A stretch of DNA of 64,000 nt. It comes from Muricoccus harenae (lineage in GTDB: Bacteria > Pseudomonadota > Alphaproteobacteria > Acetobacterales > Acetobacteraceae). A program made the position numbers and the translations under genes. The notes below the pieces were generated by a model. It made no database searches and had not been told where the DNA came from. It saw nothing but the letters and a program-made list of their open reading frames with translations. Shown here one piece after another: positions 34,103 to 43,586 of this stretch. Where the stretch lies: positions 1-64,000 of the forward strand of contig NZ_WWDL01000001.1 in assembly GCF_009848505.1 (NCBI RefSeq), written 5' to 3'. Position 1 is the stretch's first letter. Each line of letters begins with the position of its first letter.

Positions 34103-34187
34103 CGCCGCCTACCGCATCGCCCAGCTGCCCGAGCGCCCCGCCGGAACACTGGACTGGCCGGGCCGGCGTGACGCGCGACAGCCCTAG

Positions 34188-34496
34188 ACAGCCCCTGTCC
34201 CGCCCTCCCTCGGCATGATGCTCTACGCCTCCGGCACCATAGGCCGTGCCAAGGGCGTGCGGCGGCTGCCCGGCACGCCGGAACAGAATGACTCCGCCCG
34301 CCGCATCCGCAGCTATGCCGGCGGCGCGCGGCAGGGGATGCGCACGGCCATCATGGGGCCGCCCTACCATGCCGGGCCTGCCTCCAGCGCGCGGGCGGCG
34401 CCCTCCCTGTCCGAGGTAATCGTGGTGGTTCCGCGCTTCGATGCGGAGGAGTTGCTGCGTGCCATCGAGGAGTACCAGCTGACACAGCTGTGGTGA
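34188..34496 (+). pseudogene. Acyl-CoA ligase fragment, P-loop region, opposite strand
   Basis: About 102 residues starting just after a TAG at 34185. They contain the ligase P-loop as LYASGTIGRAKGVRR (normally YTSGTTGRPKGV; the second Thr is Ile here), followed by MGPPYHAGPASSARAA and PRFDAEELLRAIEEYQLTQL, the usual next blocks of AMP-forming ligases. The frame stops at 34496 where the RND gene begins on the other strand. This is the missing middle part of the ligase family, but it is on the opposite strand from the C-terminal piece. Confidence 0.7.
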
Positions 34497-34498
34497 GC

Positions 34499-37400
34499 TC
34501 AGCCGTGGCTGAGCGCCGGCTGGCTCTCCCTCCGCTTCCCGTGCTGCGCCATGGCCCGCGCCACCACGTAGAAGACGGGCGTGAAGATGAGCCCGAAGGC
34601 CGTCACCCCCAGCATGCCAGCGAAGACGGCGGTGCCCAGGCTCTGGCGCATCTCCGCGCCGGCCCCGGTCGCCACCGCCAGCGGCAGCACGCCCAGGATG
34701 AAGGCCAGCGAGGTCATCAGGATCGGCCGCAGCCGGGTCCGGGCCGCAGCCTCGGCCGCCTCCCAACGGCTCATGCCCTCGGCTTCGGCGGCGCGGGCGA
34801 ACTCCACGATCAGGATGGCGTTCTTCGCCGCCAGTCCGATCAGCACCACCAGCCCCACCTGCACCAGCACGTTGTTGTCCAACCCGCGCCCGACCACCCC
34901 CGCCATCGCGGCCAGCACCGACATCGGTGCGATCAGCACCACCGCCAGCGGCAACAACCAGCTTTCATACAGCGCAGCCAGCAGCAGGATGACGAAGACC
35001 ACGGCCAAGCCAAAGGCGATGGGGGCGGTGTTGCCCTGCGTCGTCTCCTGCAGGGCGATCTCCGTCCATTCGAAGCCGAAGCCTGGGGGCAGCTCCTCCC
35101 GCAGCAGCTGCTCCATGGCCGCGATGGCTTGGCCGGTAGAGATGCCCGGCTTCGCCGCACCCTGCACCTCCGCAGCGGGATAGAGGTTGTAGCGGGGGAC
35201 GCGATAGGCGCCGCTATCCTCCTCCAGCGTCGCCAGAGCGCCGATCGGCACCATCGCCCCGTCATCGTTCCGCGTCCGCAGCAGGGCCACGTCGCGCGGC
35301 GTCAGGCGCTGCGTCTCCTCCGCCTGGGCCGTCACCCGGTAGGTGCGCCCAAGAATGTTGAAGTCGTTCACGAAGGTGGAGCCCAGATAGGTCGAGAGCG
35401 CCTCCGAGACGCGGGAGAGCGGCACGCCCAGCATCTCGGCCTTGGTGCGGTCCACCTCGGCCCGCAGGGTCGGCGTCTTGGTGTTGAACAGGGTGAACGC
35501 CATGGCAATCTCGGGCCGCTGGTTGGCCGCCGCGACGATCCGGTTCGTCACCTCCTCCAGCGCCCGGGATCCACGGTCGCCGCGGTCCTGGACATAAAGC
35601 TTGAATCCGCCGCCCGTGCCGATGCCAGGCACGGAAGGCGGCGGGATGACGAGGGCCAGCGCATCTCGCTGCTGCATGAGCTTCGCCTGCACCGCCGCGG
35701 TGATGTCGGGGAAGGTGAGGTGCTCCGCCTCGCGCTCCTCGAAGGACTTGAGCGTGACGAAGATCACGCCGGCATTCGGCGCATTGGTGAAGGTGGCGCC
35801 GTCGAAGCCCGTGAAGGCCACGGAATGCGCCACGCCCGGTACTTCCAGCACGTCCCGCGTCGCCTGGCGCACCACCTCGTCGGTGCGCGCCAGGGCCGCG
35901 CCCGGCGGAAGCTGGAAGGCGGCGACGAGATAGCCGCGGTCCAGCGGCGGGATGAGCCCCGTGGGCGTGGTCAGCACGGTATGGCCGGTAAAGGCGAGCA
36001 GCCCGGCATAGAGGATGAGCAGCACGGCCGAGAGCCGCACCAGCCGCCGCGTCAGCGCTCCATAGCCGACGGAGAGCATGTCGAAGAGGCGGTTGAAGCC
36101 GCGGAAGAACAGCCCGAAGGGTGCCCCGATCCAGGCCCGCAAGCCCTGCGCCTTCACATGGCCATGCGGCCGCAGAAGCAGCGCCGCCAGGGCTGGGGAG
36201 AGGGTGAGGGAGACGAGGGCCGAGAGCAGGGTCGCCACCGCGATGGTGACGGCGAACTGCTGGTAGAAGGCGCCGGACAGGCCCTCGATGAAGGCCGTGG
36301 GCACGAACACCGCGCAGAGCACCAGCGCGATGGCGAGAAGGGCGAAGCCCACCTCGTCCATGGTGCGCCGCGTGGCCGCGACGGGATCCATCCCCTCCGC
36401 CATGTGGCGCTCCACATTCTCCACCACCACGATGGCGTCATCCACCACGATGCCGATCGCCAGGATCAGGCCGAACATGGAAAGGTTGTTCAGCGAGATG
36501 CCGAGCGCCGCCATGAAGGCGAGCGTGCCGATGATGGAGACGGGGATAGCCACCAGCGGGATGATGGAGGCCCGCCAGGACTGCAGGAAGAGGATCACCA
36601 CCAGCACGACGAGGATGATGGCCTCCACGAAGGTATGCACCACCGCCTCCATCGACTGCTCGATGAACTGGGTGGTGTCGTAGACGGTGTGGTAGGCGAG
36701 GCCCGGCGGGAAGTCGCGCTTCAGCTCCTCCAGCGTGGCGCGCAAGGCGGCGGCGGTGGCGAGCGCGTTGGAGCCCGGGCGCTGAAAGACCGGCATGGCG
36801 ACAGCCTTGTCGGCATCCAGATAGGCGTTCAGCGTGTAGTCCTGGCTGCCCAGCTCCACCCGCGCCACGTCGCGCAGGCGCAGCGGCGCGCCGGCCTCGT
36901 TGGTGGCCACGACGATATCGGAGAACTCCTCCACGCTGCGCAGCCGGCCGAGGGCCTGGATGTTCAGCTGGAAGGCTCCATTGGAGGCGCCGGTGGGCGG
37001 CTGGTTCAACCCGCCCGCTGCAACTTGCACATTCGCGCGGCGCAGCGCCTCCACCACCTGTCCCGGCGTCAGCCCTCGCGCGGCAATGCGGGCGGGGTCG
37101 AGCCAGATGCGCATGGCGTAGTCTCGCGCGCCGAAGACCTGCACATCGCCCACGCCATCCAGCCGCGCGATGCGGTCCTTCACATTCAGCATGGCGTAGT
37201 TGGAGATGTACTGCTCGTCCCGCGAGCCGTCCGGCGAGGTGAAGTGAATCACCATCATGATGTCGGGCGAAGCCTTGCGGACGGTGATGCCGAGACGCCG
37301 CACCTCCTCCGGCAGGCGCGGTTCGGCCACGGCCATGCGGTTCTGGACCAGCACCTGGGCCTGATCCACGTCCACGCCCTGTCGGAACACAACATTGACG

Positions 37401-37672
37401 CTCAGCCGCCCGTCACCCGTAGCTTGGGAGGCGATGTAGAGCATGCCCTCGACGCCGTTGATCTCCTGCTCGATCGGCGAGGCGACGGTCTCGGCGATCA
37501 CGGCGGCGGAGGCGCCGGGATAGGTGGCGCTGATGGTGACGGTGGGCGGCGCAATCTCCGGATATTCGCTGATCGGCAGGCGCATCCCGGCGATGGCGCC
37601 GATCAGCACGATGGCGATGGAGATGACCGATGCGAAGACCGGTCTTGATATGAAGAACTGGGCGAAGCGCAT
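34499..37672 (-). CDS. RND multidrug efflux transporter, inner-membrane pump
   Basis: A 1057-residue HAE1-type RND pump, normal length for AcrB/MexB. It starts MRFAQFFISRPVFASVISIA and has the proton-relay pair Asp-Asp in LAIGIVVDDAIVVVENVERH near residue 405, two large periplasmic loops and twelve predicted membrane segments. It exports drugs or toxic aromatics driven by the proton gradient. The adaptor gene is directly upstream (13-base gap) and a TetR gene is divergent. No outer-membrane channel gene is present, so the pump must share one. The 3' end abuts the broken ligase. Confidence 0.94.
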   Translation of the reverse strand: MRFAQFFISRPVFASVISIAIVLIGAIAGMRLPISEYPEIAPPTVTISATYPGASAAVIAETVASPIEQEINGVEGMLYIASQATGDGRLSVNVVFRQGVDVDQAQVLVQNRMAVAEPRLPEEVRRLGITVRKASPDIMMVIHFTSPDGSRDEQYISNYAMLNVKDRIARLDGVGDVQVFGARDYAMRIWLDPARIAARGLTPGQVVEALRRANVQVAAGGLNQPPTGASNGAFQLNIQALGRLRSVEEFSDIVVATNEAGAPLRLRDVARVELGSQDYTLNAYLDADKAVAMPVFQRPGSNALATAAALRATLEELKRDFPPGLAYHTVYDTTQFIEQSMEAVVHTFVEAIILVVLVVILFLQSWRASIIPLVAIPVSIIGTLAFMAALGISLNNLSMFGLILAIGIVVDDAIVVVENVERHMAEGMDPVAATRRTMDEVGFALLAIALVLCAVFVPTAFIEGLSGAFYQQFAVTIAVATLLSALVSLTLSPALAALLLRPHGHVKAQGLRAWIGAPFGLFFRGFNRLFDMLSVGYGALTRRLVRLSAVLLILYAGLLAFTGHTVLTTPTGLIPPLDRGYLVAAFQLPPGAALARTDEVVRQATRDVLEVPGVAHSVAFTGFDGATFTNAPNAGVIFVTLKSFEEREAEHLTFPDITAAVQAKLMQQRDALALVIPPPSVPGIGTGGGFKLYVQDRGDRGSRALEEVTNRIVAAANQRPEIAMAFTLFNTKTPTLRAEVDRTKAEMLGVPLSRVSEALSTYLGSTFVNDFNILGRTYRVTAQAEETQRLTPRDVALLRTRNDDGAMVPIGALATLEEDSGAYRVPRYNLYPAAEVQGAAKPGISTGQAIAAMEQLLREELPPGFGFEWTEIALQETTQGNTAPIAFGLAVVFVILLLAALYESWLLPLAVVLIAPMSVLAAMAGVVGRGLDNNVLVQVGLVVLIGLAAKNAILIVEFARAAEAEGMSRWEAAEAAARTRLRPILMTSLAFILGVLPLAVATGAGAEMRQSLGTAVFAGMLGVTAFGLIFTPVFYVVARAMAQHGKRRESQPALSHG

Positions 37673-37684
37673 GGCAGGGTCTCC

Positions 37685-38824
37685 TCAGCGCGCGTTCGCT
37701 AGGCGGGCAGGGGCGATGGGCTTCATCTCCGCCGTCACCCGCGCGCCGGGGCGGGCGAGATGCAGCCCGGCGACGATCACCTGGTCTTCGGCCGAGAGCC
37801 CGCCGCGCACCACGCGCAGGCCATCCACCACGGGGCCGAGCGCCACGGGCTTGGCCACCACCGTGCCATCCGCTGCCACCGTCATCACCACCCGCGCGGC
37901 CTGGTCGGCGGCGATGGCGGCATCCGGAACCATCAGCACCTCGCCTTCCCCGGCACGCAGCCGCAGCCGGGCGAAGGCACCGGGAGTGAGGAACATGTCC
38001 GGGTTGGAGAGGGTGGCGCGGGCGCGGATGGTGCCGGAACGCACATCCAGTGCGGTATCGAGGAAGTCCAGCCGGCCCTGGCGGTCCCAGCCTGTCTCAT
38101 CCGCCAGGCGCAGCCGCACGGCATTGCCATCGGCCGTGGCCTCGGCGCCCGGCCGGCCACCGCCCCGGCGGGCGAAGCGGAGGTAATCGGCCTCGCTCAT
38201 GTCGAAGCTGGCATAGATCGGGTCCAGCGCCAGGATGGTGGTCAGGAGCGTGTTGCTGGCCTGGACGAGGTTGCCGGCATCCACGCGCCGGTCGGAGACA
38301 CGGCCGGATTGCGGGGCGCGAACTTCGGTCCAGGCCAATTCCAGCTCGGCCTGGCGCAGCTTCGCGCGGGCGTCGGCCAACTGGGCCTCGGCTTCGCGCT
38401 GGGCAGCGCGGCGGGTGTCGAGCTGGGCCTGTGGGGCGAAGCGCTCGCGGACCAGGGAGTTGGTCCGGTCGATCTCCTGCCGCGACAGATCCAGCCTCGC
38501 CTGCGCCCGGGTGACCTCCGCCTGCGCGCTTTCCACGGCAATTTCGAAGGGGCGGCGGTCGATGGTGAAGAGCAGGTCGCCGGACCGGACGATCTGCCCG
38601 TCGCGGAAATGCACCTGCTCCACCTGGCCCGAGACCCGGGCGCGGAGTTCCACCCGGGCGGAGGGCTCCAGCCTGGCGATGTGCTCCTCCCACTCCGTCA
38701 CCGTCCGGCGCAGCGGCTCGGAGACGGAGACGGCGGGCGGGGCGGGTTGGGCCGCGAGCGGCATGACGGGGAGGGCAAGCGCCAGCGCCAGAGGGGCGAG
38801 GGACTTGCGGAAGCGGATCGGCAT
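37685..38824 (-). CDS. RND efflux periplasmic adaptor (membrane fusion protein)
   Basis: A 379-residue adaptor that links the RND pump to an outer-membrane channel. It has an N-terminal signal sequence (FRKSLAPLALALALPVMPLA), a lipoyl half-motif SGQVEQVHFRDGQIVRSGDL, a long helical hairpin (residues about 95-165, for example AQARLDLSRQEIDRTNSLV) and the second half TEVRAPQSGRVSDRRVDAG. The start is placed at 38824, 7 bases after GGAG; an ATG at 38830 is too near that site. No lipobox Cys is seen, so it is probably anchored by its uncleaved or cleaved leader only. Confidence 0.92.
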   Translation of the reverse strand: MPIRFRKSLAPLALALALPVMPLAAQPAPPAVSVSEPLRRTVTEWEEHIARLEPSARVELRARVSGQVEQVHFRDGQIVRSGDLLFTIDRRPFEIAVESAQAEVTRAQARLDLSRQEIDRTNSLVRERFAPQAQLDTRRAAQREAEAQLADARAKLRQAELELAWTEVRAPQSGRVSDRRVDAGNLVQASNTLLTTILALDPIYASFDMSEADYLRFARRGGGRPGAEATADGNAVRLRLADETGWDRQGRLDFLDTALDVRSGTIRARATLSNPDMFLTPGAFARLRLRAGEGEVLMVPDAAIAADQAARVVMTVAADGTVVAKPVALGPVVDGLRVVRGGLSAEDQVIVAGLHLARPGARVTAEMKPIAPARLANAR

Positions 38825-38849
38825 CGCCATTCTCCGGAGGTCGGATGAT

Positions 38850-38890
38850 ACCGACCGGTTCGTTCGTGCTATTGATACGAACCGGTCGGT
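38850..38890. promoter_or_regulatory. Perfect 14-base inverted repeat, TetR operator candidate
   Basis: ACCGACCGGTTCGT (38850-38863) and ACGAACCGGTCGGT (38877-38890) are exact inverted copies with a 13-base spacer. They lie between the divergent adaptor and TetR genes, about 26 and 49 bases from the two starts, so a bound repressor would block both promoters. Confidence 0.75.
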
Positions 38891-38938
38891 CACATTGCAA
38901 GCCCTCTCTGCGAGGGGTAGTTCTGGAGGAACCGGAGA

Positions 38939-39544
38939 GTGCCCGTGACCGAAGCCCCTATGACCCAGCCGCGCCGCTCTGCGGCACAGCGCCTGCGCGA
39001 GGTGGCCAAGGACCTGTTCTACCGACAGGGCATCCGCGCGACGGGCGTCGAGGAGCTGTGCCGGGTGGCCGGCACCACCAAGATCAGCCTGTACCGGGCC
39101 TTCCCCTCCAAGGATGAGCTGATCGCCACCATCCTGCGCGACGACTGCGAGCAGGAGGATTGCTGGTACGAGCGGGCCTTGAGTGATGAGGTGCCGCCGC
39201 GTGAAAGGCCAGGAGCCTATCTGGCTGCGGCCGCCGGGGAGTTGCGCGTTCCTGGTTTCCGCGGCTGCCCCTTGGGGCTGGCCATCGCGGAATTTCCCGA
39301 TCCAGAGCATCCGGTCCGCAAGGTCGCCGATGAGCACAAGCGGAAGATGCGGGATCGCCTGCGGCAGGTCTGCGCGGATGCGGGAGCGCCCGATCCTGCG
39401 ACGTTGAGCGATACGTTGATGATGCTGGTCGAGGGTGCCTATGCGGCCGCCCCTTATCTTGGCAATGACGAAGCCGCCAATTCGCTCGAGCGCTCCGGGC
39501 AGCTATTGATCGGCGCAGCGCTCTCGCCACCGTCCGCCGGCTGA
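38939..39544 (+). CDS. TetR/AcrR-family repressor of the efflux pump
   Basis: A 201-residue TetR regulator. The helix-turn-helix is GIRATGVEELCRVAGTTKIS, then LYRAFPSKDELIATIL, near residues 30-65. The C-terminal part is a helical ligand-binding domain with CPLGLAIAEFPDPEHPVRKV. The start is given as GTG at 38939, after GGAGGA; GTG at 38945 or ATG at 38960 are possible. It is divergent from the RND operon and should repress it and itself at the inverted repeat, released by the exported compound. Confidence 0.9.
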   Translation: MPVTEAPMTQPRRSAAQRLREVAKDLFYRQGIRATGVEELCRVAGTTKISLYRAFPSKDELIATILRDDCEQEDCWYERALSDEVPPRERPGAYLAAAAGELRVPGFRGCPLGLAIAEFPDPEHPVRKVADEHKRKMRDRLRQVCADAGAPDPATLSDTLMMLVEGAYAAAPYLGNDEAANSLERSGQLLIGAALSPPSAG

Positions 39545-39718
39545 GGACTGAGGCGGGTTCGCGCCCGTCGCCGGAAATGCAACGCGGCGCCTTCTTGCGC
39601 TGCAGCCCTATTGCCTTGCCAACCGAGCCTCCCGCCCCGCAGGTTGCGCAGTGCTGGCGCGGCTTGCCCTTCCACGGACAAGGCCCTGCCGGTGTCCCAC
39701 GGAAGGAGGTTCCCTGCG

Positions 39719-41311
39719 ATGCAACGGCGGATGCTGATGAAGGCCACGGGTGCTGGCCTGCTGGCCGCGCCGGCAAGCCCCTCCCTCCTGCGGGCAGCGG
39801 CGGCCTCGACGCTTCGCTTTATCCCGCAGCAGGACCTGGTGACGCTCGATCCGGTCACCACCACCGCCTATATCAGCCGCAATCACGGCTACATGGTCTT
39901 CGACACGCTCTACGGCATGGATGGCGCCTTCCAGGCGACGCCGCAGATGGTGGACGGCCACCGCACCGAGGATGACGGCAAGCGCTGGGATCTCACGCTG
40001 CGCGAAGGATTGCGCTGGCATGACGGCGAGCGCGTGCTGGCACGCGATTGCGTGGCGAGCATCCAGCGTTGGTCGAAGCGGGATCCCTTCGGCGCCAGCC
40101 TCATGGCCGCCACCGACGAGCTGTCCGCGCCCGATGACCGCACCATCCGCTTCCGCCTGAAGCGGCCTTTCCCGTTGCTGCCGATCGCGCTCGGCAAGGC
40201 GTCCGTGCCGGTCTGCGCCATGATGCCGGAGCGGCTGGCGAATACCGACCCCTTCCGCCAAGTGACAGAGATGATCGGCAGCGGCCCCTTCCGCTTCAAG
40301 GCGGATGAGCGCGTTCCGGGCTCGATGAACGTCTACACGAAGTTCGAAGGCTATGTGCCGCGCAAGGACGGCGCGCTCGCCTGGACCTCCGGGCCGAAGG
40401 TGGTGCATTTCGACCGTGTCGAGTGGATATCGATGCCGGATCCGTCCACTGCCACGACCTCCCTGATCGCGGGCGAGCAGGACTGGATGGAATACGCCTA
40501 TCACGACCAGCTCTCCCTGCTGCGGCGCGCGCGCAACGTCCAGGTGCGCGTGCTGGACCCCACCGGCTTCGTGGCGATGCTGCGGATGAACCACCTGCAG
40601 CCGCCCTTCAACAATCCAGCCATCCGCCGGGCGCTCTGGAGCGCCCTGGACCAGACCGCCTGCATGCAGGCGATCGTTGGACCAGCAGAGACCAGCCTCT
40701 ACCACGTCCCCCTCGGCTTCTTCTGCCCGGGCACGCCCATGGCGTCCGACGCAGGGCTGGATGTGCTGACGAGCCCGCGCGACCCCGCCCGGGCGCGTGA
40801 AGCCCTGCGCGCCGCCGGCTATCGCGGCGAGACGGTGTTGCTGATGGTGCCGTCCAACTCCTCCGTGCTCATGTCGCAGGGCGCGGTGGTGGAGGACATG
40901 CTGAAGAAGGCCGGCATGACGGTGGAGGTCTATGCCGTCGAATTCAACGCCATGCTGCAGCGGAGGAACCGCAAGGGGCCGGTCTCGGAGGGCGGCTGGA
41001 GCGCCTTCGTCACCAACTGGGCCGGCGCCGACTGGCTGAACCCGGCTGGGCATATCGCGCTCCGTGGCAACGGGGATGCAGGCTATGCCGGCTGGGCAAC
41101 CATTCCACGCATCGAGGAGTTGCGGGAGGCCTGGTTCCAGGCGCCAGACAAGGCGGCGCAGCAGGCGATCTGCCGCGACATCCAGCTTGAGGCGATGCGG
41201 GAGGTGCCCTTCTACCCGCTTGGTCAGTACATGCAGCCAACGGCCTTCCGGTCCAATATCCGGGGCGTGGTGGACGGCTTCCCCACCTTCTGGAACGTCC
41301 GGCGCGGGTAG
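39719..41311 (+). CDS. Peptide/nickel-type ABC substrate-binding protein (SBP_5)
   Basis: A 530-residue periplasmic binding protein of the DppA/OppA family. The twin-arginine-like leader MQRRMLMKATGAGLLAAPAS is followed by LRFIPQQDLVTLDPVTTTAY and the family block DLTLREGLRWHDGERVLARD near residue 85. The start at 39719 follows GGAGG. No permease or ATPase of a Dpp system is adjacent, so it is an orphan. The ligand is not known; the family binds peptides, opines, sugars and nickel complexes. Confidence 0.9.
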   Translation: MQRRMLMKATGAGLLAAPASPSLLRAAAASTLRFIPQQDLVTLDPVTTTAYISRNHGYMVFDTLYGMDGAFQATPQMVDGHRTEDDGKRWDLTLREGLRWHDGERVLARDCVASIQRWSKRDPFGASLMAATDELSAPDDRTIRFRLKRPFPLLPIALGKASVPVCAMMPERLANTDPFRQVTEMIGSGPFRFKADERVPGSMNVYTKFEGYVPRKDGALAWTSGPKVVHFDRVEWISMPDPSTATTSLIAGEQDWMEYAYHDQLSLLRRARNVQVRVLDPTGFVAMLRMNHLQPPFNNPAIRRALWSALDQTACMQAIVGPAETSLYHVPLGFFCPGTPMASDAGLDVLTSPRDPARAREALRAAGYRGETVLLMVPSNSSVLMSQGAVVEDMLKKAGMTVEVYAVEFNAMLQRRNRKGPVSEGGWSAFVTNWAGADWLNPAGHIALRGNGDAGYAGWATIPRIEELREAWFQAPDKAAQQAICRDIQLEAMREVPFYPLGQYMQPTAFRSNIRGVVDGFPTFWNVRRG

Positions 41312-41314
41312 GCT

Positions 41315-43582
41315 TCAATCCATGTTGACCTGCAGCGCCTCCCAGATCCGCGGCGGCGTGGCGGGCAGGGCGAATTCCGTGATGCCTGCCGACGCCAGCG
41401 CGTCCAGCAGCGCGTTGTAGCCGGCGGCCAGGGCACCGGTGGTGCCGGCCTCGCCCGCGCCCTTCGTGCCCAGCGGATTGGTCCGGCAGGGGATTTCAAC
41501 CAGCTCGCTGCGATAGGCCGGCAGGTCATCCGCGCGCGGCAGGCCATAATCCATGAAGGAGGCGGCCAGGGGCTGTCCGCTGCCGGGGTCATAGACCGCG
41601 CGCTCCGCCAGCACCTGTCCCAGCCCCTGCGCGATGCCGCCCTGCACCTGGCCATGGGCAAGGGTGTGGTCCACCACGCGCCCGACATCGTCCACGGCGA
41701 CGAAGTTCACCACCCGCGCCTCGCCTGTGCCGGGATCGATCTCGATCTCGGCGACATGGCAGCCATTGGGGAAGGTGGTCTCCGTCCGGCCGCGCTCCAG
41801 CACCTGCACCGGGCCGATCTGCGCCGCGAGTTCGGCCAGCCCCAGGCCACGATCGGTCCCCGCCACGACCACGCGTCCCTGCTCCCAGGAGAGGTCAGCG
41901 GAATCGGCCTCCAGCAACGGCGCCGCGCGTTCCTTCAGCACCTCCACCAGCCGCGCGGAGGCTGCGAGACAGGCCGCGCCGCCCACGGTGGTGGAGCGGG
42001 AGCCGACGCTACCCGTGCCCTCCGGCACCAGGTCCGAATCGCCTTCTGCCAGATGCACGGACTCCACCGGCAGCCCGAGCGTGCCGGCGACCAGCCGCGG
42101 GAAGACGCTTGCATGCCCCTGCCCATTGGACTGCATGCCGCCCGCGATCTCGATGGTGGCGTCGTTCCGCAATGTGAGCCGCACATCCTCGAAAGGGGTG
42201 CCGCCCGAGATCTCCAGATAACTGGCAACCCCGATCCCGCGCAGCCGCCCGGCGCGGCGGGATAACTCGCGGCGCGCCGGGAAACCGGCATGGTCCGCCA
42301 GCACCAACGCGCGGTCGAGCAGCGCGGGGAAGTCGCCGCTGTCATAGGTGAGGCCGTTCGGCACGCAGTGAGGCAGCTCGGCGGGCGTGATCATGTTGGC
42401 GCGACGCAGCGCGATGGGATCGATGCCGGTGATGCGCGCCGCCTCCTCCACCAGCCGTTCCATGATGGCATTCGCCTCGGGCCGGCCGGCGCCGCGATAG
42501 GGCGCGGTGGGCACCGTGTTGGTGTAGAGGCAGCGCATCCGCAGGTCGATCACCGGCGTGCGGTACACGCTGGCCAGGCAGCGGAAGACGTTGGAGGTGG
42601 CCGTGAAGGTGGCATGGCTCGTCTGGTAGGCGCCAGTGTTCACCAGTGAATGCACCCGCACCGCCAGGAAGCGCCCTACAGCGTCGAGTGCCAATTCGCC
42701 CTCCAGCACGCTGTCGCGGCCCTGCGTGTCAGACAGGAAGCTCTCGGATCGCGTGGCGACCCAGCGCAGGGTGCGGCCGGTGCGACGCGCCGCTTCCAGC
42801 AGCACAGCATATTCCGGATAGATATGCGTCTTGGCGCCAAAGCCACCGCCGACATCGCGAGAGACGACGCGCACCCGCGCGGGCGCCACGCCCATCAGCG
42901 CCGCGATCTGGTCCCGCAGCCCAGCCGTGCCCTGGGAGCCGCCCTCCATCTCGTAGCGATCCGCCGCCGCGTCGTAGCGCGCCACCACGGCGCGGGGCTC
43001 CATCGGGCAGACGACGAGGCGCTGGCTCACGATACGGGCGCGCGCCACATGCGCGGCGCCTGCAAATGCGGCTTCCGCAGCCGCCGCATCCCCCGCAGCA
43101 TAGTTCAGCGCGGTATTGTCGGGCGCATGCTCCCAGATCGGCGCAGCGGGGGAGGGATTGTAGACGGTCTCCACCACGGCAGGGAGTTCGTCGAACTCCA
43201 CCTCGACTGCCTCGGCCGCGTCCTGCGCGGCATGGGCAGTTTCCGCGACGACGAGGGCGATCGGGTGGCCGACGAAGCGCAGACGATCGGTCGCCAGCGG
43301 CGGACAGTCCGGCACGAACATCGGCGTCCCGTCGGCATGGGTCTGGGGCGGCACGCCGGCCATCCGGCCGAAGCCCGGCAGATCCGCCCCGGTCAGCACC
43401 GCCAGCACCCCCGGCATGGAGCGCGCAGCGGTGGCATCCACGCGTGTCAGCCGGGCATGCGGCACGGGCGAACGCAGGAAGGCCGCGCCCGCCACCCCCA
43501 GGGGGATCAGGTCGGCGGTGTAGCGGCCACCACCACGCAACAGCCGCTCATCCTCGATCCGCACTTGCCGATGCCCAGCCAC
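41315..43582 (-). CDS. Xanthine-oxidase-family molybdopterin-binding large subunit
   Basis: A 755-residue molybdenum hydroxylase large subunit. The cofactor and active-site marks include GGSQGTAGLRDQIAAL, SRDVGGGFGAKTHIYPEYAV, the PYRGAGRPEANAIMERLVEE block resembling form-II CoxL proteins, and the catalytic Glu in TKGAGEAGTTGALAAGYN near the C-terminus. The start is placed at GTG 43582, 7 bases after GGAG; two longer starts would overlap the upstream gene. Neither the [2Fe-2S] nor the FAD subunit gene is adjacent, unlike normal three-subunit enzymes. Beside a decarboxylase and an oxidase it is most likely an aldehyde oxidase (inference). Confidence 0.9.
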   Translation of the reverse strand: MAGHRQVRIEDERLLRGGGRYTADLIPLGVAGAAFLRSPVPHARLTRVDATAARSMPGVLAVLTGADLPGFGRMAGVPPQTHADGTPMFVPDCPPLATDRLRFVGHPIALVVAETAHAAQDAAEAVEVEFDELPAVVETVYNPSPAAPIWEHAPDNTALNYAAGDAAAAEAAFAGAAHVARARIVSQRLVVCPMEPRAVVARYDAAADRYEMEGGSQGTAGLRDQIAALMGVAPARVRVVSRDVGGGFGAKTHIYPEYAVLLEAARRTGRTLRWVATRSESFLSDTQGRDSVLEGELALDAVGRFLAVRVHSLVNTGAYQTSHATFTATSNVFRCLASVYRTPVIDLRMRCLYTNTVPTAPYRGAGRPEANAIMERLVEEAARITGIDPIALRRANMITPAELPHCVPNGLTYDSGDFPALLDRALVLADHAGFPARRELSRRAGRLRGIGVASYLEISGGTPFEDVRLTLRNDATIEIAGGMQSNGQGHASVFPRLVAGTLGLPVESVHLAEGDSDLVPEGTGSVGSRSTTVGGAACLAASARLVEVLKERAAPLLEADSADLSWEQGRVVVAGTDRGLGLAELAAQIGPVQVLERGRTETTFPNGCHVAEIEIDPGTGEARVVNFVAVDDVGRVVDHTLAHGQVQGGIAQGLGQVLAERAVYDPGSGQPLAASFMDYGLPRADDLPAYRSELVEIPCRTNPLGTKGAGEAGTTGALAAGYNALLDALASAGITEFALPATPPRIWEALQVNMD

Positions 43583-43586
43583 CCCG

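Noticed and set aside
33954-34187. Plus-strand frame ending in AAYRIAQLPERPAGTLDWP, possibly another piece of the ligase
   Set aside because: Most of it is antisense to the C-terminal ligase fragment; only about 25 codons are unexplained and no ligase motif is visible.
34490-37648. A very long (over 1000 codons) open frame on the plus strand opposite the RND pump gene
   Set aside because: It is the antisense shadow of the RND gene in high-GC DNA, rich in His, Arg, Gly and Asp, with no family resemblance.
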